Notes under the pieces: generated by a model
The model's input: the letters and a program-made list of their open reading frames with translations, nothing else
Told to the model about the DNA's origin: nothing
Database searches by the model: none
Translations under genes and position numbers: made by a program
In this document: positions 1 through 10,849 of the stretch, in pieces
How the letters are laid out: each line of letters begins with the position of its first letter
Position numbering within the stretch: the stretch's first letter is position 1
DNA from: Gnetum montanum
Taxonomy: Eukaryota > Streptophyta > Gnetopsida > Gnetales > Gnetaceae
Length of the DNA: 64,000 nucleotides
Direction of reading: 5' to 3'
NCBI GenBank assembly: GCA_015680685.1
Contig: MNCI01037673.1
Location: 675,343 to 739,342, forward strand

Positions 1-512
1 AAGGCATTTAGTCTGCGGAGTTCGACCGGATCGCGCGTGCACGCTCGTATTCGTATGTTTGAGTGTAGGGGTACCTCGCCACTCATCAGATATTAACTAA
101 GAAAGTAGTAAATAACAATTAAATAAATAAATAATTAAGCTAAGTGGATGCTGCAATGATGAAGTAATATTGATCTTTATTGCTGATCATGTGCGTGTCC
201 AAGTACGTCACACTCGAATAAGGATTCCGTAAAATTACAATCACCACACTGCGAGCATACATTGGGAGAGAAGGGTTGAGAGGAAAACTAATGTAAAAAG
301 AAACTTAACTTAAAAACTCTAAAAACTAAGAACTAATGCCCAAACCAAGTGTGCCACCTTTTATTTATAGGCTCACACGGGAATCGTGGTATCGCAGTTA
401 CGATATCGGGGGTCCGATAATAGGGTTCTTCTATTGGGACCTATCAAACTTGGTATCTTGTATCAGGGTTTCAATAATAGGGGTTCGATAACAGGACCTG
501 ATAGACCATGAC
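1..512 (-). repeat. Rearranged 3' LTR of element A
   Basis: Positions 89-512 match the middle and U3 end of the family LTR in minus orientation: TATA region near 360, GATATC-rich stretch near 395-490, terminus ACTCATCA. Positions 1-88 match the U5 end of the same LTR in the opposite orientation, ending CTCATCA at 88. No primer site follows position 88, so it is not a normal 5' LTR. Either the outer part of this LTR is inverted or a second LTR was joined here by recombination. Confidence 0.7.
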
Positions 513-1859
513 TCATCACCAAAGGTCTTATTCAGAAGTTGGCCAAGAAATATTAATAGATATGGAAATAGAAAAGTAGGAAAAATTAATGAAACAGATG
601 AGAAGTAGTCCCAAAATCATGCATAAATTTAGAGAAACCATCATCGATGTTTAGGAAGATGTGAAAGTTAGTCCAAAGCCATGATCAACAAAAGTTGTGC
701 AAGTGGGTCCTCCCCAAAGTAGGCTCTTGCCATAATGCCCTTGCATAACCACTTCTATAGATGTCAGTGGGCACCCAAGAAGTTAAATGTAGACTATGCC
801 TTTATTCCAAACAACACACAACTGCCATGGTTAGGATGTTGCACTATACTACACAAAACCAAAAGGCTCATACTCACATGTAGTAGTGAAGTGATAAATG
901 GAATGAGAAGGAATTGTAGAGATTGGGATGTAAGATACTTGACCATGTCCACAATAGGTTCTTGTGACAAGTTTGATTAAAATGATCAACATAGCTATCC
1001 TTCCAAGTTTAGACCAAGTCTGTATCATGAACAGTGACCTTGCATTGATGTGTTCCATCCTACAAACCACCATGAGCCCACAACCACCTCAAAGAACAAT
1101 CATCACTCTAAAAAGAGAAGAAAAGAGAAGCAGAAAGGAAGGGCCTTAGTTAGAGGGGTGCCTTCAAGCATGGGTAACATGTCTTTCTAGCCCCATAACT
1201 AGTGCTTATAGCCCATTATTATGTCTAAGGGGTGTGCTTTGAATTCCCATTATTATTTTTTTGTCTTTTCCCTCTTCTTCTTCTTTTTTTTTGTGTTTTT
1301 TTTTTTTGGATGGGAACCACACCATGCAAAGATAGAGCTTCCTTTTTATTGGTTAATGGGGGAGTGGTGATACATTCCAAAAGGAGTCATAAACCACATG
1401 AAGGAAGTCAATAAGAGAACCCAACAAGTCCCCTTGAGGTCACACCCTTTGCCATTCCCACTTGGTCATTTCCTCCTTCTTCAAGGTACAGTAATCATTG
1501 ATTAATTTTAGTTTCATAAAAGAAGAACCAAATTTCTTTTATGAAAAAGAATTTTTATTTAGAGAACTAGAGGGATGGATGAGGTGGTCTCATTTCTTTA
1601 CAGAATTACTTACCCAATCATCTTGATAGCATAACACAAAAAACCCAACACATAGCATTGACTTTTGCATCATGACTTGGCAATTTTATTATAAAAATAT
1701 AAAATACATTCATGAAACATAAAGAGAATGCCTTAAGAAAAGAGAAAAATTATAAAGAAAAGAAAAATATTAAGAAATGGAAAGCATATGAAGAATCAGA
1801 AAATTTCAAAATTTATAAGCAAATCAGTTACTTCTGACACACTTGCGTACATTGGGTTT
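513..1859 (-). other. Non-coding 3' internal region of element A
   Basis: No credible gene. It holds a conserved family block near 695-800, a block also present near 19190-19280 (B), 35920-36000 (E) and, in the other orientation, 30740-30830 (D). A T-rich stretch lies at 1245-1310 and an A-rich stretch at 1680-1830. The A-rich stretch lies directly after the gag remnant in the element's sense, as in the other family members. Confidence 0.6.
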
Positions 1860-4127
1860 TGCTCACACACTTGCTCTTGACCTTTATGGTGGTCCAATAT
1901 TGGGGTTGTGTTAATATTTTGAACTTCAGACCTACAATTGCATCCTTTATCATTATTAGTTATGCATGGATTCTTCTATCTCTCCACAATGATAAGTTTA
2001 TTGTTTATGTCTTGTGTTGGAGTGGTGATGGTTATTGGCTTTTTTGTATGATTAGGAGACATCATTTTTGTAAGGAAGGTTGTTACATCAGATTGACCTT
2101 GTGCTAGTTTAGGTGATGTAGTAGGTTCATGAGTATTTTGCTTTGTCCTATGACCTTTCCTCAAAAAGGGATGTTTCCAAAACTTTGGTTTAGATCTACT
2201 AGCATTATCATTTATGTGTATGTTGTGATGTTGAACCTTCCTATGTTGTTGGAGATGACATATGATGGAGGTGAGTATGAGAATATTGAGGATATGATGC
2301 AAGGTGAGAGGCGTGAGGTGGTGATCTCATATAAGATGTTGTAGAATAATGATATTTGAGAGAGTGGTAGTAGTGATTTGAGGTAGAGGAAGTAAAACTA
2401 ATTAGTGAAACATGGTGTTGAACATAATATCTATGTGGGTTTGGTTGGTAGGAAGGATAGGGCTGGTTTGGTGGTGGCCTCCCCCATGACAATGATTGTT
2501 GCCATTGTGGTTTGATGCCAGTGTTGAGGCTAGTAATAAGTCCCCCTAGGATAGTACGATTGGTTTTGGGGTTGTCTAGAATTACCACACAGAAGAGGAA
2601 ATCTCCTGGGCATGTACTTTTGTACAAACTTGACATTTAATGCCCCTACCCAACTCTTATGTAGATGCAACAAGATTGGGTAGTGGCCCTTTAGATGGTC
2701 ATATATGTAAATGTCACATCCATTATCTTTTTTTATGGTTGAGCCTATAGCCTCACTTTTTTCAACCATTTTTCTTATTTGTCGATAAGTGTTTCTAGTT
2801 GTTTCTTGGTTCTTTTTCCTCCTTTTGTTGTGATCACTTGATTTGCTTTATGTCACCCTCTCGTCTATGATTTCTATGCAAGTTTTCACTTTCTCATTCA
2901 TCCCTTCAAACATCTTGGTTAGCTTTGCTTCAAGCTCATTCATAAAATTTTGTATTGACATGGTTAGTTGTAAAATCATCTCTTTGAAAGCTACCTCTTT
3001 TTCCTTATCATAGATATGGATCCTTTTCTTTTAAAGAGTTGGATCCCAGTTGTTTTCCTTTACATTCTCTCATTTACATAGCTCTCCTTCTTCTTTTTGC
3101 ACATACTTAATTAGCTCTTGGATTTGATGGGCTCGTGGCTTGTATAATTGACTTGGAGCATACATCCTAAGGGTCTTCCTTGTTTCATTATGAAGCCCAT
3201 ATATGATGTGGAAAAGTTTCCTTTCCTCAAAGAAATCATGGCTAGAACATCTATGTAGTAGCGAATAATATCTATCCAAGGCCACATCCAAGGGTTCATG
3301 ATTTTCTTGCTTCCACTCTTGGATTTATCTCCTCAGGTTCGACACCCTTGCATAGGTTTGGTATTTTTCATTGAAAAATTCCAACATTGTGGACCACTGC
3401 CAAATTGAATTTAGTTTCTACAATTGATACCACACTTCAAATCTATCGATTAATGTCCTAAGAAAGAGCGTAAGATTTTTCCACCCACTTTCAATGTTGT
3501 ACAAGGAACAAGCATCATGGAAGGCTTGTATATGGTGTTGTGGATTAGAGTCGTAGCCTCTCGCAAATTTAGGGATATTTTTTTATCAAGCTTGGGTAAG
3601 TGACTATCCCTGTGATGCCTGTGAGGTATCTTAACTACCTCCATGATCTGCATCAGGCTCTTAGTGGCCAACGAGGGTTCATTGTCCTCAGACATGCAGT
3701 GATAAAAATTTCTATTTCTATTCATTTAATTGTGATGATTTTGTCTATGCTCATGGTGATGTCTTTGATTTTTCCCTTAGGTTCGATTTCTATCTTTTTC
3801 TTGGCCCTATAGTGGAGCTCTATCTCTATACTACATTCATATTCATTAGAACTATACATTGAAAAGGAAAAGGAAGATGAGGAATTGGGAGAATCGCCAT
3901 GGCTTCCATAGTTCTCTCCATGGTCCCTTGATTTGTCTTGTCTAGGTTTAGAGGAGGGCCTAGGCCTTGAGACCCTCCTTGATCTAGGACTTACTCCATC
4001 TCCTCTAAGATTGTTTACACCAGTTGAATATAGTCTTTGAGTGTAGTAAGGGTCTAAATGAGAATACATTTCTCCTATGAGTGCTTTCATCATACAATGC
4101 ATTATTGGTCCTATGTGAAGAAGACAT
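1860..4127 (-). pseudogene. gag: Decayed gag of element A
   Basis: A broken gag reading frame. The start is placed at the ATG at 4125-4127, because the first residues (MSSSH) agree with the gag start of element C (23223). After it come an Arg/Ser-rich segment (about 3880-4000), capsid-like helical segments (about 3700-3080) with the family motif LDRYYSLLHRC, a segment matching the family's CDIYIYDHLKG motif near 2690-2720, and a Pro/Tyr-rich tail (2636-2241). Frames change repeatedly and stops are present. Gag coats the RNA genome in virus-like particles; this copy cannot be expressed whole. Confidence 0.75.
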
Positions 4128-4240
4128 GGTTTTGTCTAATAATGTGTGTGATTTAAAATATTAATTTTTTCTAAGAGATAGATCAGTAATACCTTTATAA
4201 TGATCATGTATAATATAACTAATCTAGATAACCAACACCA

Positions 4241-4258
4241 TCCCTAGCAACGATGCCA
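4241..4258 (-). other. Primer-binding site of element A
   Basis: The 18 bases next to the 5' LTR read TCCCTAGCAACGATGCCA on the plus strand. This differs by only a few changes from TCCCCGGCAACGGCGCCA, the 3' end of plant tRNA-Asp, so the minus strand is a tRNA-Asp primer site one base from the LTR. tRNA-Asp priming is known for Athila-type elements. Confidence 0.8.
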
Positions 4259-4259
4259 A

Positions 4260-5108
4260 TGATGAGCAGCGAAGTACCCCTACTTCCAACCATACGAATC
4301 ACAAGTGTTCATGCATGATCCAATCGAATTTCATGGATGGGACTAGTTGTGACATCTAAATTGCTATGCCTTGATCGTAGTTCATTGTCTTCACACTTGG
4401 ACTAGTGGTAGCTTTGTCACGTATGGTTTAGTCCAGAGTTAGGCATATGATTTTTATTATTTTATATTTTATTCTTCTATGATTAACAATAGGTTGAAAC
4501 TCAATTTATAATCAATTCAACTAATCTAATTGTTAATTAATAATCAACTACCCTAACATAAGTATCTGATCCCAATTCTTATGCACATCCTAAACACATA
4601 TAATGTTGTTGGTTACCAAATGCTAAACATTACTAGGATTATCAAGAGTCATATGCATGCTCGAAGCTATCAAACTTATGTGCTTAATTAATTAACATGC
4701 ATGAAAATGTAAATATTAACTAAGTACATGAAAAGTAAATTGCATGGAAAGTAAATCTAATCTAAGTCAAAGTGCTACAATGAATAAGAATCAATCTTGA
4801 TCTTATTATCACTCATGGAATATGTCCAGGTACATTGTCAGTCAAATAAGACTTCGTACAACTGACTCAAATCCACTCTATGGGCACTCACTGACTATTC
4901 TATAAGATTACAAAATAACACTGCAAGAGTTCATTTACTTTATTGACAAGACTATGAAAAGCTAAAGCAAATCTATTGCCCAAATTGTGTGCCCAAGTGC
5001 TATATTTATAGGCCAACCCATAACCCCTGATACTGAACATCCAATAGCGCATTTAAGGGGCCGATATCAGGTATTCGATATCGGAGCTAGGAAAATCATG
5101 ACTCATCA
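4260..5108 (-). repeat. 5' LTR of element A
   Basis: An 849-bp LTR beginning TGATGAG and ending ACTCATCA on the plus strand. In the element's sense it opens with palindromic GATATC motifs (about 5040-5095), then a TATA box (TATAAATATA, about 5000-5010), and ends in the family's most conserved block (4260-4350). The right flank CTAAG is the target site within element C's LTR. Confidence 0.85.
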
Positions 5109-5764
5109 CTAAGGATACAGAATAATGAATAAAATAATTAAATTGCTAATATAATCTAACTAGCTATACCTAAGTGAGCCTAACATAAGCATCTGTTCCC
5201 ACTTCCCCTATACATCTTCAACATGTTTAATGCTGCTGGGTTACCAAACGTTAAGCATCACTAGGATTACCAAGCATCAAGCATATGCTCGAAGTGTTCA
5301 TACTTATGTTCTTAATTAATCACTATTTAATTTAGCTTAATTTCTTATTTAATTACTTAAAGCATTAAAGGAAATTACATAAAACATTAAATGCATAAAT
5401 AAAAAATTAATCTATTTCAAAGTACTACAAGGTTTATCAGAAAGCTTGTCTTTATTGCTACACATAATACCATGCTCAGGTACAATAGTGCTCAAATAAA
5501 GATCTGTATACTCTTTGACTTCTACTATAGGCACTTAGCAAATATTCTTACTTTCAAATGACAAAACTACAAGTGCTTCACTACAACTATGACAAAAGAT
5601 GTCATAATTATGATAGATGAGCATGTATTTATAGGCAAAAATAGACACTGCGTCGATGAGGCCACATCAATGCATCAAATCCCACATCGATGTAATCAGG
5701 TCGATGGGGTCACATCAATGTGATCACATCAACAGGACTACATCAATGTAACATAGGATCATCA
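5109..5764 (-). repeat. 3' LTR of element C (inner 656 bp)
   Basis: It aligns with 23617-24279 of C's 5' LTR. It has a TATA region near 5630 and a repeated CATCGATG-like array at about 5655-5750, and ends GGATCATCA. Next comes TACCCCCAC, the complement of the polypurine tract. The outer 232 bp lie beyond element A, outside the window. Confidence 0.8.
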
Positions 5765-6032
5765 TACCCCCACAATTGAATAAAAACTTGTCCTCAAATG
5801 AACAAAAGTAGGACAAAGTTTCTTACAAAATTTTTGGAAAGTTATGGGATTATTGACTAACTACTATCATACATAAATAATATACAAATGGACAAAAACT
5901 AAGTGCCTGAGTGTACAAAATTACAATCATTACAAAATTTTGATGTTTAGAACAGAAAAATTAAACACCAAGATAGAAATGACAAACATAATTCCTCTAA
6001 TGACATTGAGACAGGGAAGAAGTTCAAATGGT

Positions 6033-8834
6033 CTAAGGTAGTGGAGGCTCATGAGGCTCTGAAGGAAGTTCTCTTGCTTCAAGAACACATGGTGCTTATG
6101 GTAGTTGTGGTTATCCTTTGGCAGCTGTAACTTTTGGTGAAAGATGGAAGGCATTTAACAATGCCTTCATCTTCTCCTCCTTACTCCTAAGATCATTTAT
6201 AGTGCACACTACATCATGAATGTGGACCAGTGTGGGAACACCTCATTCACATTGATGAACTAGGTAGCAAAAAATTTGTATTCTGCAGCTCCTGATAGTT
6301 ACTTAGTCTCTTAGCCAGGTTCTTAGTTGTAGATCATTGATTGATTAAGCATTGCCTAAGAACATCGAGTTCTACATTTGCAACCTTAAGGTTTTATTTG
6401 GTGTCTTTGTGATTCTTGAACTGAACTTCGTACAACAAGTATGAATTAGTCACATTCTTCTCCAATTCAAACCATGGCCATTCGATAGTTAGCATTGCCA
6501 AATTTGCATAACAAAGATTGAAAAGCTTAATGTACTTCATCATCTCCTTGATCTGTAGCTCCTTCATGTGAATCTTCACCTTGTTGTAGTTATCGAGCCC
6601 ATTAAAGATAGGTTGCCAGACATCACCTTCTTCCTTAAGCTATTGAAGGGTCACATTAACTTTCACCTTCGTCATCCGAATATTTTTTTCATTGATTTCT
6701 TTTTGGAGACCAACTTGATCTCTATAGTGATTTTTTGACTCTCTCAAATTTGAGAGCCTCATTTTTCCATGCAACTACCTCTATTGAAGATTTTTGACGA
6801 AGGTCTTGGACTTCCTTCATGGAGAGATTTCTATTTATAACTATCAATCTCCTTAGTTCATTGTTTACTTTGGCTAGCTACTCCTGCTCTTGATTGATGA
6901 AATCTTGTATTTGTTGCTTTTGCACATCAACATTCCACAGGCAGTGGTTTTCTATGATCAAGGTAACATTCTCTTGGTGAGTCTAATCCAAGATATTTTG
7001 GATATTGTACATGGTAACATTGGCCAAGGACTCATAAAAAATTTCCATCTCCTTTACATCCTTAGCCTTCTTGAGCTTTTCTTAAAGCTATTGAAAAGCT
7101 TCATCATGGGTCAATGTAGGATTGAGAAGGGTAAGATTATCAAGGTAAGCTCTTAATTCAGCAACCTTCATAGCTAGGCATTGGTTTTGAGCCTGGGTTG
7201 TTTTGAGTTTTCCTTCCATGATAATGCATTTTCCCCTTACTTCCAGTAGCTCCAACTAAGTTGTAGTGATTGTATTCAGAAAGTCAAAGACATCTAGAAT
7301 CAATTACCTAGTTCCCACTAGTCAGTCTAGCAACTCCTTGTGCTGGGCTACACTGAATTTACTACTAACTATTCCTACAGACATTTGCACATCTCTAAGT
7401 GTAGAAATTTGCAGTATAGATGTTGTAGGTGTGTTTAATGCATCAACAATTCTATTAGCAATCACCTCTTCTACTATCTCTTATCCATGGTTCTGCATCA
7501 CCAAGATAGTTATCATCTCACCCTCCTCTAGATGCACTAAGAAAGTACCAGCATTCCCAAAGATGTCCAAGAATTGCTGCTATTGTGAGAAAGAGATCAT
7601 TACCTCTTGAGCATTAGGATTCAATCTTACAGGTAGCTGCATTCTTTAGGCTAAAAAGATTGGCCCACCTCTCTCCATCTAGCTAATGGTTTGAGCCACT
7701 TTATTTAGGTGACCCATTGCTAGGTGATACATAGATTGATTACCATCACTCATTCTTGCTCACTACTTCTACTCAAGCAAAAGTTGCTCTTTGATCTTGT
7801 GCATTCCTTCAAGGGAAACATGAGACTCTAACATTATTTTGTGAGTAGGCGATGAAGGTGGTGGTTGCTACTCATCTTCCTTAGTTGTGGCAAGGGCCTT
7901 GTCCTTCATCATTTTTTCCCAAGAGGTAGAAGGAGTATGCAAGAGCATATAGTTGGCTTAGTGAACTATTCCTATCATTTTGCATAATTTTTTAATGAGG
8001 TAGGGAAAGTACATGGGCTTCTTTCCATGTTCATTTTCCTTCAATTACTTCTCTATCTCTAGATAGATCAGCTGTGGAAGGTTCATAAGGAATTACCACT
8101 TAGAGTAGCACATACATGGGTAGAGAAGGTAGTCACCTTATTGGAAGTCATTGTTGAATTGAGATGATAGGCTACTATCTTGAAATATATGTGCTTCATC
8201 AAGGTAAGTGCACCAGACTCCTTGCGATCCACGCAATAACATCATTGGGTCCACTCCTTCTTTGCCATTGGATCTACTTATGTAGAGATCTCTTTCAAAT
8301 TTATTCCAATATTAAGTATCCCAAGGACCTGAGCAATAGCTTCCACCAAGTAGGACACTTGATTGTCCTTGATCTTCACAATGGCTCCTACCTGCCTACC
8401 ATTCCAAATATGTATGTCTCTCCCATGTACCACTTCCCATTGGATGTGATTATTGGCTAGATGGGAGAGTTTTGCAACTACATCTTAACTTCTGGTAGAG
8501 CATGTTCTAAGAATGGTCTAAAGTTTAATTCTTGGAGAACTAATCGATGGATGTTACAAGGCTTGACCTAATCAAGGTTGGCTTGAGTCAATGTGATTTC
8601 CAATCCTAGCACTAGTCCTGGCACCTCATCTCGATGGGATTGTTTAGTTATGATCACTTCCTCAAAAATTTATCAGATAGATTCCACTTCAAGCTCCTTT
8701 AGAAGAGGTCCTATCACATGAGTTTTTCTTACCTATTCTTGGGCTTGTTCTTACTACTCCCTTCCAGCTGTAGGTCATTTGTCTCTTGGTTGAGATGGTC
8801 CTCCTTCCTATAGGCATTTTGGTCTAGGTGCCAT
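6033..8834 (-). pseudogene. ORF2 of element C (unknown protein, coiled-coil C-terminal part)
   Basis: A decayed frame of about 2.8 kb after pol, homologous to ORF2 of elements B and D. The start is at 8832-8834 (MAPRPK), preceded in sense by AATTATAG, an acceptor-like sequence. The C-terminal half holds Glu/Lys-rich segments with coiled-coil character, for example NLCYANLAMLTIEW near 6510-6450. The end is placed at a stop at 6033-6035 after a Pro-rich tail (HEPPLP) that resembles EEPPPL/EDPPPP in B and D. Function is unknown. Its position after pol is that of the env-like ORF of Athila elements, but no signal peptide or clear membrane segment was seen. Confidence 0.6.
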
Positions 8835-10849
8835 CTATAATTACAACATGACCAAGGATTAATAGTTGATATGTAACTTTGAAACATTTGGAATACCTTA
8901 TCCCATGGGGTAGTTACACTTATCCAAGTTTTGATCATGGCTGGTTTGATTATTTTATTATTACCTGTATGTTTGAAACATTTAGGTTGATGATTTAATA
9001 TTATTTTATTCATTAAACCCATAGGGAATTTAGAAAACTTCTAAAACATTTATCTATCAAAAACCTAAATTTTGTGGCCCCCACAATGTAAAGCATACCT
9101 CCGCAAGCTGCAAGGTTGAAGAATAAAGTGAATCAAACAAATGATTTGAAAGTTACAGGCTTTGGATGGTTTTGACCTCTAAAAAATTACAAAAAATCCG
9201 CTTACATTTAAAGAAAATGGCAAAAAATTCCTAAGTGGTGGGTGCTATATATAGAATTTTTCCCATGCATCAACTAGGCCTTGTCAATGGAGCCTAGTTG
9301 ACATGGTCAACTAGGTCGACTAGGCCTAGTTGACATAGCTATTAAACACCATTGTCTAAGTCAAAATTCAAAGGAGTTTGTAAACAAAATTGGAGTCAAA
9401 TAAAATCCTAAAAAGCCAAGAACATAATGAAATACATGAAGAGGGCTTGAAATTTTAGAAAAGATGGAGTATGATTGAAGAAATGCCTTAAGGAGCACAC
9501 AATTGGATGCAACTAGTAAGGAATGCAAAATATTTGATTGCCAAAATGTTTAAGGATAAGGGACTTAACTAACCCAACCAAGAGATATGTACGTGGATCC
9601 TCCCCATAGCAGGCTTATGCCCTTTTTTCCCTTACATAACCTCAACTGAGGAGTTTGTAGGTCCCATAGTTGATTAATGGTTACAAAAATTTGAGGACTA
9701 AATCCTAAATAATCTACTTAAGAATTTCAACTTGTCAAACTAAGGCATTAAACAAAAACATGAAAATTAGTAGTGAGGTGAGTTATTGAGAGCATTGATG
9801 GATGAGATAAAGAATGGAATGGATGTCCCAAACATGGTCACATAAAGTCCCCTATGTAGTTTATGGTTAAATGACCTGATAAAAGTCCAACTTTAGTCCA
9901 GATCAAAACTAATCACTTTCAATGACTTTGCATTACCACTCTAGGACCGGTCCACCCCCTCGAGACACAAGAATGCTCCCACAACTAATCATCGTTCCTT
10001 ATTTAAGAAGAAAAGAGAAGTAAGAAGTTAGAAAGGGCCTTAGTTAGAGGGGACTTTTAAGCATGGGTAACATGTCTTTCTAGTCCCATAACCAATTCTT
10101 GTAGCTTGTTTATTTTGTCTAAGGTGTGTGCTTTGAATTCCCATCATTTATTCTTTTTTAGATATTTTATGTTATTTATGAATTTTTTTGGATATGAACC
10201 ACACCATGTAAAGACTTATTCAACTTCTTGTTATTGGTCAACATGAAATGATAAAAAATTCATGAAAACACACATGCACTCAAGAAAATAGAGAGGAAAA
10301 AAGAGTATTGAATCCCTTAAAGCCACACCCTTTCAAAACCTTTGAATATTTTCCAAGTTTGAAAATGACCAAGGTCACAAGTTCATTAAAGTTTTATTAA
10401 TAAAAAGGAGCCTCATACTTCCAAAACTAGGAAAACCATAGAGTTGGTGGATGGGTGGATGATGTGGACTCACTACTTGTTCCATGACAAAGAAACTTAT
10501 CTTAGTCATTAATCATCAAAATTCAAAAATAGAAACTAGACATTAGCAATCAAAAACATTAGGTACCAACGACCATTAGTAAACAGCTATAACATCACTG
10601 AGTCCTGTTGACAATAAAGCACTTCTATTAGAAAACAAAAAGTTCACACCAAAATAAAGAAAAATATAAAAGAAATTGTAGAATATTCAAGATAAATAAA
10701 CATATGAACAATGTTGTAAAATAAAAATTTGAAAAAATAAGAAAGTGTAAAATGAAAAGGTAGAAACACTGAAGAGCCAATTTATTGATTAGCATGGATG
10801 ACCATCTCTTCCATGACTAATTTGAAAGGAGGAGACCTAAAAGATTGAG
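8835..10849 (-). other. Spacer between pol and ORF2 in element C
   Basis: No supported coding region. In the element's sense it has an A-rich stretch in plus-strand terms (10600-10760) just after pol, a T-rich stretch (about 10145-10190), the family's conserved block near 9580-9660, then a TATA box with a repeat array (9245-9338, separate entry). Confidence 0.55.
9245..9338 (-). promoter_or_regulatory. Putative internal promoter upstream of ORF2, element C
   Basis: On the minus strand a TATA box (CTATATATAG, 9245-9254) lies just downstream of an array of CTAGTTGAC / GTCAACTAG words in both orientations (9268-9338), including GTCGAC and AGGCCT palindromes. The layout copies the LTR, where a CATCGATG array precedes TATAAATA. 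The TATA box is about 410 bp upstream of the ORF2 start. Promoter activity is inferred. Confidence 0.45.

Larger units (their letters stand above)
1..5108 (-). mobile_element. Element A: non-autonomous Athila-like LTR retrotransposon
   Basis: A minus-strand Ty3/gypsy copy. Read in its own sense it runs 5' LTR (4260-5108), tRNA-Asp-like primer site (4241-4258), decayed gag (to about 1860), non-coding DNA, and a rearranged 3' LTR (1-512). No pol or ORF2 is left, and no polypurine tract is seen before the left LTR, so its 3' part has been deleted. It lies inside the 3' LTR of element C: the bases after 5108 (CTAAG) continue a C-type LTR, and CTAAG also occurs at the matching place of C's other LTR (23617-23621). 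The second copy of the target duplication should lie left of the window. Confidence 0.8.

Noticed and set aside
849-1414. Short frames in the 3' region of element A
   Set aside because: They lie in a non-coding block that is conserved as DNA between elements but not in frame.
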